Shown: positions 45,301 to 60,624 of the stretch, in pieces
Layout: every line of letters begins with the position of its first letter
Numbering within the stretch: the first letter of the stretch is position 1
NCBI GenBank assembly: GCA_037893225.1
Contig: JAZGUH010000776.1
Coordinates: 1 to 64,000 of the forward strand
Origin: Hippasteria phrygiana
Taxonomy: Eukaryota; Echinodermata; Asteroidea; Valvatida; Goniasteridae
Direction of reading: 5' to 3'
Length of the DNA: 64,000 nucleotides
Notes under the pieces: generated by a model
Seen by the model: the letters and a program-made list of their open reading frames with translations, nothing else
Told to the model about the DNA's origin: nothing
Database searches by the model: none
Made by a program: the position numbers and the translations under genes

Positions 45301-48300
45301 GTTTAGTACATGAGTAAGTCTAACACTCACTCTACCTCTGACTCTCCTTCTCTCTTACTCCTGTAACACTTGCACTGTAACACTCGCACTGTAACACTCG
45401 CACTGTAACACTCGCACTGTAACACTCGCACTGTAACACTCGCACTGTAACACTCGCACTGTAACACTCGCACTGTAACACTCGCACTGTAACACTCGCA
45501 CTGTAACACTCGCACTGTAACACTCGCACTGTAACACTCGCACTGTAACACTTGCACTCGAACCTTAACCCTAACACTTGAACTCGAACCTTAACCCTAA
45601 CACTTGAACTCGAACCTTAACCCTAACACTTGACCCTAACACTTGAACTCGAACCTTAACCCTAACACTTGACCCTAACACTTGAACTCGAACCTTAACC
45701 CTAACACTTGCACTCGAACCTTAACCCTAACACTTGCGCACTCGAACCTTAACCCTAACACTTGAACTCGAACCGTAACCCTAACACTTGAACTCGAACC
45801 GTAACCCTAACACTTGAACTCGAACCTTAACCCTAACACTTGAACTCGAACCTTAACCCTAACACTTGAACTCGAACCTTAACCCTAACACTTGAACTCG
45901 AACCTTAACCCTAACACTTGAACTCGAACCTTAACCCTAACACTTGAACTCGAACCTTAACCCTAACACTTGAACTCGAACCTTAACCCTAACACTTGAA
46001 CTCAAACCCTTAACTCTAACACCAATTTTAATATTCCTAACTCGCTTACTATATTTTTCCATCAACTTTAGGAGAGATGAACCTCTGGCTCCTGGCTGTC
46101 AAGACCTCAAGGCCACCCAAGATCATCATGGACAGAACTGGAATGGCCTTGTGAGATAGGCAGCATGCAGGCCTAGATCAGCACAATAGACCTACGCTGT
46201 TTAGTACATGAGTAAGTCTAACACTCACTCTACCTCTGACTCTCCTTCTCTCTTACTCCTGTAACACTCGCACTGTAACACTCGCACTGTAACACTCGCA
46301 CTGTAACACTCGCACTGTAACACTCGCACTGTAACACTCGCACTGTAACACTAGAACTCGAACCGTAACCCTAACACTTGAACTTGAACCGTAACCCTAA
46401 CACTTGAACTCGAACCGTAACCCTAACACTTGAACTCGAACCGTAACCCTAACACTTGAACTCGAACCGTAACCCTAACACTTGAACTCGAACCTTAACC
46501 CCAACACTTGAACTCGAACCTTAACCCCAACACTTGAATTCGAACCTTAACCCCAACACTTGAACTCGAACCTTAACCCCAACACTTGAACTCGAACCTT
46601 AACCCCAACACTTGAACTCGAACCTTAACCCCAACACTTGAACTCGAACCTTAACCCCAACACTTGAACTCGAACCTTAACCCCAACACTTGAACTCGAA
46701 CCTTAACCCCAACACTTGAACTCGAACCTTAACCCCAACACTTGAACTCGAACCTTAACCCCAACACTTGAACTCGAACCTTAACCCCAACACTTGAACT
46801 CGAACCTTAACCCCAACACTTGAACTCGAACCTTAACCCCAACACTTGAACTCGAACCTTAACCCCAACACTTGAACTCGAACCTTAACCCCAACACTTG
46901 AACTCGATCCTTAACCCCAACACTTGAACTCGAACCTTAACCCCAACACTTGAACTCGAACCTTAACCCCAACACTTGAACTCGAACCTTAACCCCAACA
47001 CTTGAACTCGAACCTTAACCCCAACACTTGAACTCGAACCTTAACCCCAACACTTGAACTCGAACCTTAACCCCAACACTTGAACTCGAACCTTAACCCT
47101 AACACTTGAACTCGAACCTTAACCCTAACACTTGAACTCGAACCTTAACCCTAACACTTGACCCTAACACTTGAACTCGAACCTTAACCCCAACACTTGC
47201 ACTCGAACCTTAACCCCAACACTTGCACTCGAACCTTAACCCTAACACTTGCGCACTCGAACCTTAACCCTAACACTTGTGCACTCGAACCTTAACCCTA
47301 ACACTTGAACTCGAACCTTAACCCTAACACTTGAACTCGAACCTTAACCCTAACACTTGAACTCGAACCTTAACCCTAACACTTGAACTCGAACCTTAAC
47401 CCTAACACTTGAACTCGAACCTTTAACCCTAACACTTGAACTCGAACCTTAACTCTAACAGTAATTTTAATATTCCTAACTCACTTACTATATTTTTCCA
47501 TCAACTTCAGGAGAGATCAACCTCTGGCTCCTGGCTGTCAAGACCTCGAGGCCACCCAAGATCATCGTGGACAGAACTGGAATGGCCTTGTGAGATAGAC
47601 AGCATGCAGGCTTAGATCAGCACAATAGCCCTACGCTGTTTAGTAGATGAGTAAGTCTAACACTCTCTCTACCTCTGACTCTCCTTCTTTCTTACTCTCA
47701 CATTCTAACCCGATCACTAGCACTTGCACTGTAACACTCGCACTGTAACACTCGCACTGTAACACTCGCACTGTAACACTCGCACTGTAACACTCGCACT
47801 GTAACACTTGCACTCGAACCTTAACCCTAACACTTGAACTCGAACCTTAACCCTAACACTTGAACTCGAACCTTAACCCTAACACTTGACCCTAACACTT
47901 GAACTCGAACCTTAACCCTAACACTTGACCCTAACACTTGAACTCGAACCTTAACCCTAACACTTGCACTCGAACCTTAACCCTAACACTTGCGCACTCG
48001 AACCTTAACCCTAACACTTGAACTCGAACCGTAACCCTAACACTTGAACTCGAACCGTAACCCTAACACTTGAACTCGAACCTTAACCCTAACACTTGAA
48101 CTCGAACCTTAACCCTAACACTTGAACTCGAACCTTAACCCTAACACTTGAACTCGAACCTTAACCCTAACACTTGAACTCGAACCTTAACCCTAACACT
48201 TGAACTCGAACCTTAACCCTAACACTTGAACTCGAACCTTAACCCTAACACTTGAACTCGAACCTTAACCCTAACACTTGAACTCAAACCCTTAACTCTA

Positions 48301-48493
48301 ACACCAATTTTAATATTCCTAACTCGCTTACTATATTTTTCCATCAACTTTAGGAGAGATGAACCTCTGGCTCCTGGCTGTCAAGACCTCAAGGCCACCC
48401 AAGATCATCATGGACAGAACTGGAATGGCCTTGTGAGATAGGCAGCATGCAGGCCTAGATCAGCACAATAGACCTACGCTGTTTAGTACATGA
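42329..48493 (+). repeat. Right copy of the ~9.5-kb-spaced block duplication
   Basis: Partner of 32802-39053. The interval lengths differ by +14, +14, +55, 0, -104, -14 and -52 bp, all sums of 14 and 26-28 bp units. Confidence 0.8.
46490..47098 (+). repeat. 26-bp CCCCAA minisatellite, marked copy 2
   Basis: Markers aattcg at 46537 and aactcgatcc at 46901 are 364 bp apart (14 units), one unit fewer than in copy 1. Confidence 0.88.
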
Positions 48494-49779
48494 GTAAGTC
48501 TAACACTCACTCTACCTCTGACTCTCCTTCTCTCTTACTCCTGTAACACTCGCACTGTAACACTCGCACTGTAACACTCGCACTGTAACACTCGCACTGT
48601 AACACTCGCACTGTAACACTCGCACTGTAACACTCGCACTGTAACACTCGCACTGTAACACTCGCACTGTAACACTCGCACTGTAACACTCGCACTGTAA
48701 CACTCGCACTGTAACACTCGCACTGTAACACTCGCACTGTAACACTCGCACTGTAACACTTGCACTCGAACCTTAACCCTAACACTTGAACTCGAACCTT
48801 AACCCTAACACTTGAACTCGAACCTTAACCCTAACACTTGACCCTAACACTTGAACTCGAACCTTAACCCTAACACTTGACCCTAACACTTGAACTCGAA
48901 CCTTAACCCTAACACTTGCACTCGAACCTTAACCCTAACACTTGCGCACTCGAACCTTAACCCTAACACTTGAACTCGAACCGTAACCCTAACACTTGAA
49001 CTCGAACCGTAACCCTAACACTTGAACTCGAACCTTAACCCTAACACTTGAACTCGAACCTTAACCCTAACACTTGAACTCGAACCTTAACCCTAACACT
49101 TGAACTCGAACCTTAACCCTAACACTTGAACTCGAACCTTAACCCTAACACTTGAACTCGAACCTTAACCCTAACACTTGAACTCGAACCTTAACCCTAA
49201 CACTTGAACTCGAACCTTAACCCTAACACTTGAACTCGAACCTTAACCCTAACACTTGAACTCGAACCTTAACCCTAACACTTGAACTCAAACCCTTAAC
49301 TCTAACACCAATTTTAATATTCCTAACTCGCTTACTATATTTTTCCATCAACTTTAGGAGAGATGAACCTCTGGCTCCTGGCTGTCAAGACCTCAAGGCC
49401 ACCCAAGATCATCATGGACAGAACTGGAATGGCCTTGTGAGATAGGCAGCATGCAGGCCTAGATCAGCACAATAGACCTACGCTGTTTAGTACATGAGTA
49501 AGTCTAACACTCACTCTACCTCTGACTCTCCTTCTCTCTTACTCCTGTAACACTCGCACTGTAACACTCGCACTGTAACACTCGCACTGTAACACTCGCA
49601 CTGTAACACTCGCACTGTAACACTCGCACTGTAACACTAGAACTCGAACCGTAACCCTAACACTTGAACTTGAACCGTAACCCTAACACTTGAACTCGAA
49701 CCGTAACCCTAACACTTGAACTCGAACCGTAACCCTAACACTTGAACTCGAACCGTAACCCTAACACTTGAACTCGAAC

Positions 49780-50355
49780 CTTAACCCCAACACTTGAACT
49801 CGAACCTTAACCCCAACACTTGAATTCGAACCTTAACCCCAACACTTGAACTCGAACCGTAACCCTAACACTTGAACTCGAACCTTAACCCCAACACTTG
49901 AACTCGAACCTTAACCCCAACACTTGAATTCGAACCTTAACCCCAACACTTGAACTCGAACCTTAACCCCAACACTTGAACTCGAACCTTAACCCCAACA
50001 CTTGAACTCGAACCTTAACCCCAACACTTGAACTCGAACCTTAACCCCAACACTTGAACTCGAACCTTAACCCCAACACTTGAACTCGAACCTTAACCCC
50101 AACACTTGAACTCGAACCTTAACCCCAACACTTGAACTCGAACCTTAACCCCAACACTTGAACTCGAACCTTAACCCCAACACTTGAACTCGAACCTTAA
50201 CCCCAACACTTGAACTCGATCCTTAACCCCAACACTTGAACTCGAACCTTAACCCCAACACTTGAACTCGAACCTTAACCCCAACACTTGAACTCGAACC
50301 TTAACCCCAACACTTGAACTCGAACCTTAACCCCAACACTTGAACTCGAACCTTA
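49780..50355 (+). repeat. 26-bp CCCCAA minisatellite, marked copy 3 with internal duplication
   Basis: The aattcg marker occurs twice (49823 and 49927), 104 bp apart, because a four-unit block including a ccgtaaccc unit is repeated. The aactcgat marker is at 50213, 390 bp after the first. Confidence 0.88.
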
Positions 50356-51884
50356 ACCCTAACACTTGAACTCGAACCTTAACCCTAACACTTGAACTCG
50401 AACCTTAACCCTAACACTTGAACTCGAACCTTAACCCTAACACTTGACCCTAACACTTGAACTCGAACCTTAACCCCAACACTTGCACTCGAACCTTAAC
50501 CCCAACACTTGCACTCGAACCTTAACCCTAACACTTGCGCACTCGAACCTTAACCCTAACACTTGTGCACTCGAACCTTAACCCTAACACTTGAACTCGA
50601 ACCTTAACCCTAACACTTGAACTCGAACCTTAACCCTAACACTTGAACTCGAACCTTAACCCTAACACTTGAACTCGAACCTTAACCCTAACACTTGAAC
50701 TCGAACCTTTAACCCTAACACTTGAACTCGAACCTTAACTCTAACAGTAATTTTAATATTCCTAACTCACTTACTATATTTTTCCATCAACTTCAGGAGA
50801 GATCAACCTCTGGCTCCTGGCTGTCAAGACCTCGAGGCCACCCAAGATCATCGTGGACAGAACTGGAATGGCCTTGTGAGATAGACAGCATGCAGGCTTA
50901 GATCAGCACAATAGCCCTACGCTGTTTAGTAGATGAGTAAGTCTAACACTCTCTCTACCTCTGACTCTCCTTCTTTCTTACTCTCACATTCTAACCCGAT
51001 CACTAGCACTTGCACTGTAACACTCGCACTGTAACACTCGCACTGTAACACTCGCACTGTAACACTCGCACTGTAACACTCGCACTGTAACACTTGCACT
51101 CGAACCTTAACCCTAACACTTGAACTCGAACCTTAACCCTAACACTTGAACTCGAACCTTAACCCTAACACTTGAACTCGAACCTTAACCCTAACACTTG
51201 AACTCGAACCTTAACCCTAACACTTGAACTCGAACCTTAACCCTAACACTTGAACTCGAACCTTAACCCTAACACTTGAACTCGAACCTTAACCCTAACA
51301 CTTGAACTCGAACCTTAACCCTAACACTTGAACTCGAACCTTAACCCTAACACTTGAACTCAAACCCTTAACTCTAACACCAATTTTAATATTCCTAACT
51401 CGCTTACTATATTTTTCCATCAACTTTAGGAGAGATGAACCTCTGGCTCCTGGCTGTCAAGACCTCAAGGCCACCCAAGATCATCATGGACAGAACTGGA
51501 ATGGCCTTGTGAGATAGGCAGCATGCAGGCCTAGATCAGCACAATAGACCTACGCTGTTTAGTACATGAGTAAGTCTAACACTCACTCTACCTCTGACTC
51601 TCCTTCTCTCTTACTCCTGTAACACTCGCACTGTAACACTCGCACTGTAACACTCGCACTGTAACACTCGCACTGTAACACTCGCACTGTAACACTCGCA
51701 CTGTAACACTCGCACTGTAACACTCGCACTGTAACACTCGCACTGTAACACTAGAACTCGAACCGTAACCCTAACACTTGAACTTGAACCGTAACCCTAA
51801 CACTTGAACTCGAACCGTAACCCTAACACTTGAACTCGAACCGTAACCCTAACACTTGAACTCGAACCGTAACCCTAACACTTG

Positions 51885-52470
51885 AACTCGAACCTTAACC
51901 CCAACACTTGAACTCGAACCTTAACCCCAACACTTGAATTCGAACCTTAACCCCAACACTTGAACTCGAACCTTAACCCCAACACTTGAACTCGAACCTT
52001 AACCCCAACACTTGAACTCGAACCTTAACCCCAACACTTGAACTCGAACCTTAACCCCAACACTTGAACTCGAACCTTAACCCCAACACTTGAACTCGAA
52101 CCTTAACCCCAACACTTGAACTCGAACCTTAACCCCAACACTTGAACTCGAACCTTAACCCCAACACTTGAACTCGAACCTTAACCCCAACACTTGAACT
52201 CGAACCTTAACCCCAACACTTGAACTCGAACCTTAACCCCAACACTTGAACTCGAACCTTAACCCCAACACTTGAACTCGAACCTTAACCCCAACACTTG
52301 AACTCGAACCTTAACCCCAACACTTGAACTCGATCCTTAACCCCAACACTTGAACTCGAACCTTAACCCCAACACTTGAACTCGAACCTTAACCCCAACA
52401 CTTGAACTCGAACCTTAACCCCAACACTTGAACTCGAACCTTAACCCCAACACTTGAACTCGAACCTTAA
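51885..52470 (+). repeat. 26-bp CCCCAA minisatellite, marked copy 4
   Basis: Markers at 51937 and 52327 are 390 bp apart (15 units). Confidence 0.88.
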
Positions 52471-55179
52471 CCCTAACACTTGAACTCGAACCTTAACCCT
52501 AACACTTGAACTCGAACCTTAACCCTAACACTTGAACTCGAACCTTAACCCTAACACTTGACCCTAACACTTGAACTCGAACCTTAACCCCAACACTTGC
52601 ACTCGAACCTTAACCCCAACACTTGCACTCGAACCTTAACCCTAACACTTGCGCACTCGAACCTTAACCCTAACACTTGTGCACTCGAACCTTAACCCTA
52701 ACACTTGAACTCGAACCTTAACCCTAACACTTGAACTCGAACCTTAACCCTAACACTTGAACTCGAACCTTAACCCTAACACTTGAACTCGAACCTTAAC
52801 CCTAACACTTGAACTCGAACCTTTAACCCTAACACTTGAACTCGAACCTTAACTCTAACAGTAATTTTAATATTCCTAACTCACTTACTATATTTTTCCA
52901 TCAACTTCAGGAGAGATCAACCTCTGGCTCCTGGCTGTCAAGACCTCGAGGCCACCCAAGATCATCGTGGACAGAACTGGAATGGCCTTGTGAGATAGAC
53001 AGCATGCAGGCTTAGATCAGCACAATAGCCCTACGCTGTTTAGTAGATGAGTAAGTCTAACACTCTCTCTACCTCTGACTCTCCTTCTTTCTTACTCTCA
53101 CATTCTAACCCGATCACTAGCACTTGCACTGTAACACTCGCACTGTAACACTCGCACTGTAACACTTGCACTCGAACCTTAACCCTAACACTTGAACTCG
53201 AACCTTAACCCTAACACTTGAACTCGAACCTTAACCCTAACACTTGACCCTAACACTTGAACTCGAACCTTAACCCTAACACTTGACCCTAACACTTGAA
53301 CTCGAACCTTAACCCTAACACTTGCACTCGAACCTTAACCCTAACACTTGCGCACTCGAACCTTAACCCTAACACTTGAACTCGAACCGTAACCCTAACA
53401 CTTGAACTCGAACCGTAACCCTAACACTTGAACTCGAACCTTAACCCTAACACTTGAACTCGAACCTTAACCCTAACACTTGAACTCGAACCTTAACCCT
53501 AACACTTGAACTCGAACCTTAACCCTAACACTTGAACTCGAACCTTAACCCTAACACTTGAACTCGAACCTTAACCCTAACACTTGAACTCGAACCTTAA
53601 CCCTAACACTTGAACTCGAACCTTAACCCTAACACTTGAACTCGAACCTTAACCCTAACACTTGAACTCGAACCTTAACCCTAACACTTGAACTCAAACC
53701 CTTAACTCTAACACCAATTTTAATATTCCTAACTCGCTTACTATATTTTTCCATCAACTTTAGGAGAGATGAACCTCTGGCTCCTGGCTGTCAAGACCTC
53801 AAGGCCACCCAAGATCATCATGGACAGAACTGGAATGGCCTTGTGAGATAGGCAGCATGCAGGCCTAGATCAGCACAATAGACCTACGCTGTTTAGTACA
53901 TGAGTAAGTCTAACACTCACTCTACCTCTGACTCTCCTTCTCTCTTACTCCTGTAACACTCGCACTGTAACACTCGCACTGTAACACTCGCACTGTAACA
54001 CTCGCACTGTAACACTCGCACTGTAACACTCGCACTGTAACACTCGCACTGTAACACTCGCACTGTAACACTCGCACTGTAACACTCGCACTGTAACACT
54101 TGCACTCGAACCTTAACCCTAACACTTGAACTCGAACCTTAACCCTAACACTTGAACTCGAACCTTAACCCTAACACTTGACCCTAACACTTGAACTCGA
54201 ACCTTAACCCTAACACTTGACCCTAACACTTGAACTCGAACCTTAACCCTAACACTTGCACTCGAACCTTAACCCTAACACTTGCGCACTCGAACCTTAA
54301 CCCTAACACTTGAACTCGAACCGTAACCCTAACACTTGAACTCGAACCGTAACCCTAACACTTGAACTCGAACCTTAACCCTAACACTTGAACTCGAACC
54401 TTAACCCTAACACTTGAACTCGAACCTTAACCCTAACACTTGAACTCGAACCTTAACCCTAACACTTGAACTCGAACCTTAACCCTAACACTTGAACTCG
54501 AACCGTAACCCTAACACTTGAACTCGAACCTTAACCCTAACACTTGAACTCGAACCTTAACCCTAACACTTGAACTCGAACCTTAACCCTAACACTTGAA
54601 CTCGAACCTTAACCCTAACACTTGAACTCGAACCTTAACCCTAACACTTGAACTCGAACCTTAACCCTAACACTTGAACTCGAACCTTAACCCTAACACT
54701 TGAACTCGAACCTTAACCCTAACACTTGAACTCAAACCCTTAACTCTAACACCAATTTTAATATTCCTAACTCGCTTACTATATTTTTCCATCAACTTTA
54801 GGAGAGATGAACCTCTGGCTCCTGGCTGTCAAGACCTCAAGGCCACCCAAGATCATCATGGACAGAACTGGAATGGCCTTGTGAGATAGGCAGCATGCAG
54901 GCCTAGATCAGCACAATAGACCTACGCTGTTTAGTACATGAGTAAGTCTAACACTCACTCTACCTCTGACTCTCCTTCTCTCTTACTCCTGTAACACTCG
55001 CACTGTAACACTCGCACTGTAACACTCGCACTGTAACACTCGCACTGTAACACTCGCACTGTAACACTCGCACTGTAACACTCGCACTGTAACACTCGCA
55101 CTGTAACACTCGCACTGTAACACTAGAACTCGAACCGTAACCCTAACACTTGAACTTGAACCGTAACCCTAACACTTGA

Positions 55180-55790
55180 ACTCGAACCGTAACCCCAACA
55201 CTTGAACTCGAACCGTAACCCCAACACTTGAACTCGAACCGTAACCCCAACACTTGAACTCGAACCTTAACCCCAACACTTGAACTCGAACCTTAACCCC
55301 AACACTTGAACTCGAACCTTAACCCCAACACTTGAACTCGAACCTTAACCCCAACACTTGAACTCGAACCTTAACCCCAACACTTGAACTCGAACCTTAA
55401 CCCCAACACTTGAACTCGAACCTTAACCCCAACACTTGAACTCGAACCTTAACCCCAACACTTGAACTCGAACCTTAACCCCAACACTTGAACTCGAACC
55501 TTAACCCCAACACTTGAACTCGAACCTTAACCCCAACACTTGAACTCGAACCTTAACCCCAACACTTGAACTCGAACCTTAACCCCAACACTTGAACTCG
55601 AACCTTAACCCCAACACTTGAACTCGAACCTTAACCCCAACACTTGAACTCGAACCTTAACCCCAACACTTGAACTCGAACCTTAACCCCAACACTTGAA
55701 CTCGAACCTTAACCCCAACACTTGAACTCGAACCTTAACCCCAACACTTGAACTCGAACCTTAACCCCAACACTTGAACTCGAACCTTAA
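55180..55790 (+). repeat. 26-bp CCCCAA minisatellite without markers
   Basis: About 23 units in the B' to A interval after 54802. Neither the aattcg nor the gatcc marker is present. Three units combine ccgtaa with ccccaa, a mixture not seen in the marked copies. Confidence 0.85.
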
Positions 55791-57359
55791 CCCTAACACT
55801 TGAACTCGAACCTTAACCCTAACACTTGAACTCGAACCTTAACCCTAACACTTGAACTCGAACCTTAACCCTAACACTTGACCCTAACACTTGAACTCGA
55901 ACCTTAACCCCAACACTTGCACTCGAACCTTAACCCCAACACTTGCACTCGAACCTTAACCCCAACACTTGCACTCGAACCTTAACCCTAACACTTGTGC
56001 ACTCGAACCTTAACCCTAACACTTGTGCACTCGAACCTTAACCCTAACACTTGAACTCGAACCTTAACCCTAACACTTGAACTCGAACCTTAACCCTAAC
56101 ACTTGAACTCGAACCTTAACCCTAACACTTGAACTCGAACCTTAACCCTAACACTTGAACTCGAACCTTTAACCCTAACACTTGAACTCGAACCTTAACT
56201 CTAACAGTAATTTTAATATTCCTAACTCACTTACTATATTTTTCCATCAACTTCAGGAGAGATCAACCTCTGGCTCCTGGCTGTCAAGACCTCGAGGCCA
56301 CCCAAGATCATCGTGGACAGAACTGGAATGGCCTTGTGAGATAGACAGCATGCAGGCTTAGATCAGCACAATAGCCCTACGCTGTTTAGTAGATGAGTAA
56401 GTCTAACACTCTCTCTACCTCTGACTCTCCTTCTTTCTTACTCTCACATTCTAACCCGATCACTAGCACTTGCACTGTAACACTCGCACTGTAACACTCG
56501 CACTGTAACACTCGCACTGTAACACTCGCACTGTAACACTTGCACTCGAACCTTAACCCTAACACTTGAACTCGAACCTTAACCCTAACACTTGAACTCG
56601 AACCTTAACCCTAACACTTGAACTCGAACCTTAACCCTAACACTTGAACTCGAACCTTAACCCTAACACTTGAACTCGAACCTTAACCCTAACACTTGAA
56701 CTCGAACCTTAACCCTAACACTTGAACTCGAACCTTAACCCTAACACTTGAACTCGAACCTTAACCCTAACACTTGAACTCAAACCCTTAACTCTAACAC
56801 CAATTTTAATATTCCTAACTCGCTTACTATATTTTTCCATCAACTTTAGGAGAGATGAACCTCTGGCTCCTGGCTGTCAAGACCTCAAGGCCACCCAAGA
56901 TCATCATGGACAGAACTGGAATGGCCTTGTGAGATAGGCAGCATGCAGGCCTAGATCAGCACAATAGACCTACGCTGTTTAGTACATGAGTAAGTCTAAC
57001 ACTCACTCTACCTCTGACTCTCCTTCTCTCTTACTCCTGTAACACTCGCACTGTAACACTCGCACTGTAACACTCGCACTGTAACACTCGCACTGTAACA
57101 CTCGCACTGTAACACTCGCACTGTAACACTCGCACTGTAACACTTGCACTCGAACCTTAACCCTAACACTAGAACTCGAACCTTAACCCTAACACTTGAA
57201 CTCGAACCGTAACCCTAACACTTGAACTCGAACCGTAACCCTAACACTTGAACTCGAACCGTAACCCTAACACTTGAACTCGAACCGTAACCCTAACACT
57301 TGAACTCGAACCGTAACCCTAACACTTGAACTCGAACCTTAACCCTAACACTTGAACTC

Positions 57360-57860
57360 GAACCTTAACCCCAACACTTGAACTCGAACCTTAACCCCAA
57401 CACTTGAACTCGAACCTTAACCCCAACACTTGAACTCGAACCTTAACCCCAACACTTGAACTCGAACCTTAACCCCAACACTTGAACTCGAACCTTAACC
57501 CCAACACTTGAACTCGAACCTTAACCCCAACACTTGAACTCGAACCTTAACCCCAACACTTGAACTCGAACCTTAACCCCAACACTTGAACTCGAACCTT
57601 AACCCCAACACTTGAACTCGAACCTTAACCCCAACACTTGAACTCGAACCTTAACCCCAACACTTGAACTCGAACCTTAACCCCAACACTTGAACTCGAA
57701 CCTTAACCCCAACACTTGAACTCGAACCTTAACCCCAACACTTGAACTCGAACCTTAACCCCAACACTTGAACTCGAACCTTAACCCCAACACTTGAACT
57801 CGAACCTTAACCCCAACACTTGAACTCGAACCTTAACCCCAACACTTGAACTCGAACCTT
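57360..57860 (+). repeat. 26-bp CCCCAA minisatellite after cassette 56850
   Basis: About 19 uniform units, preceded by ccgtaaccc units and followed by ccctaac units. No markers. Confidence 0.85.
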
Positions 57861-60624
57861 AACCCTAACACTTGAACTCGAACCTTAACCCTAACACTTG
57901 AACTCGAACCTTAACCCTAACACTTGAACTCGAACCTTAACCCTAACACTTGAACTCGAACCTTAACCCTAACTCTTGAACTCGAACCTTAACCCTAACA
58001 CTTGAACTCGAACCTTTAACCCTAACACTTGAACTCGAACCTTAACTCTAACAGTAATTTTAATATTCCTAACTCACTTACTATATTTTTCCATCAACTT
58101 CAGGAGAGATCAACCTCTGGCTCCTGGCTGTCAAGACCTCGAGGCCACCCAAGATCATCGTGGACAGAACTGGAATGGCCTTGTGAGATAGACAGCATGC
58201 AGGCTTAGATCAGCACAATAGCCCTACGCTGTTTAGTAGATGAGTAAGTCTAACACTCTCTCTACCTCTGACTCTCCTTCTTTCTTACTCTCACATTCTA
58301 ACCCGAACACTAGCACTTGCACTGTAACACTTGCACTGTAACACTTGCACTGTAACACTTGCACTGTAACACTTGCACTGTAACACTTGCACTGTAACAC
58401 TTGCACTGTAACACTTGCACTGTAACACTTGCACTGTAACACTTGCACTGTAACACTCGCACTGTAACACTCGCACTGTAACACTTGCACTGTAACACTT
58501 GCACTGTAACACTTGCACTCGAACCTTAACCCTAACACTTGCGCACTCGAACCTTAACCCTAACACTTGCGCAGTCGAACCTTAACCCTAACACTTGCGC
58601 ACTCGAACCTTAACCCTAACACTTGAACTCGAACCTTAACCCTAACACTTGAACTCGAACCTTAACCCTAACACTTGAACTCGAACCTTAACCCTAACAC
58701 TTGAACTCGAACCTTAACCCTAACACTTGAACTCGAACCTTAACCCTAACACTTGAACTCGAACCTTGACCCTAACACTTGAACTCGAACCTTTAACCCT
58801 AACACTTGAACTCGAACCTTAACTCTAACACTAATTTTAATATTCCTAACTCACTTAATATATTTTTCCCATCAACTTCAGGAGAGATCAACCTCTGGCT
58901 CCTGGCTGTCAAGACCTCGAGGCCACCCAAGATCATCATGGACAGAACTGGAATGGCCTTGTGAGATAGACAGCATGCAGGCCTAGATCAGCACAATAGA
59001 CCTACGCTGTTTAGTACATGAGTAAGTCTAACACTCACTCTACCTCTGACTCTCCTTCTCTCTTACTCCTGTAACACTTGCACTGTAACACTCGCACTGT
59101 AACACTCGCACTGTAACACTCGCACTGTAACACTCGCACTGTAACACTCGCACTGTAACACTCGCACTGTAACACTTGCACTCGAACCTTAACCCTAACA
59201 CTTGAACTCGAACCTTAACCCTAACACTTGAACTCGAACCTTAACCCTAACACTTGAACTCGAACCTTAACCCTAACACTTGAACTCGAACCTTAACCCT
59301 AACACTTGACCCTAACACTTGAACTCGAACCTTAACCCCAACACTTGCGCACTCGAACCTTAACCCTAACACTTGTGCACTCGAACCTTAACCCTAACAC
59401 TTGAACTCGAACCTTAACCCTAACACTTGAACTCGAACCTTAACCCTAACACTTGAACTCGAACCTTAACGCTAACACTTGAACTCGAACCTTTAACCCT
59501 AACACTTGAACTCGAACCTTAACTCTAACAGTAATTTTAATATTCCTAACTCACTTACTATATTTTTCCATCAACTTCAGGAGAGATCAACCTCTGGCTC
59601 CTGGCTGTCAAGACCTCGAGGCCACCCAAGATCATCGTGGACAGAACTGGAATGGCCTTGTGAGATAGACAGCATGCAGGCTTAGATCAGCACAATAGCC
59701 CTACGCTGTTTAGTAGATGAGTAAGTCTAACACTCTCTCTACCTCTGACTCTCCTTCTTTCTTACTCTCACATTCTAACCCGATCACTAGCACTTGCACT
59801 GTAACACTTGCACTGTAACACTCGCACTGTAACACTTGCACTCGAACCTTAACCCTAACACTTGAACTCGAACCTTAACCCTAACACTTGAACTCGAACC
59901 GTAACCCTAAAACTTGAACTCGAACCGTAACCCTAACACTTGAACTCGAACCGTAACCCTAACACTTGAACTCGAACCTTAACCCTAACACTTGAACTCG
60001 AACCTTAACCCTAACACTTGAACTCGAACCTTAACCCTAACACTTGAACTCGAACCTTAACCCTAACACTTGAACTCGAACCTTAACCCTAACACTAATT
60101 TTAATATTCCTAACTCACTTACTATATTTTTCCCATCAACTTCAGGAGAGATCAACCTCTGGCTCCTGGCTGTCAAGACCTCGAGGCCACCCAAGATCAT
60201 CATGGACAGAACTGGAATGGCCTTGTGAGATAGGCAGCATGCAGGCCTAGATCAGCACAATAGACCTACGCTGTTTAGTACATGAGTAAGTCTAACACTC
60301 ACTCTACCTCTGACTCTCCTTCTCTCTTACTCCTGTAACACTCGCACTGTAACACTCGCACTGTAACACTCGCACTGTAACACTCGCACTGTAACACTCG
60401 CACTGTAACACTCGCACTGTAACACTCGCACTGTAACACTCGCACTGTAACACTCGCACTGTAACACTCGCACTGTAACACTCGCACTGTAACACTCGCA
60501 CTGTAACACTCGCACTGTAACACTCGCACTGTAACACTTGCACTCGAACCTTAACCCTAACACTTGAACTCGAACCTTAACCCTAACACTTGAACTCGAA
60601 CCGTAACCCTAACACTTGAACTCG

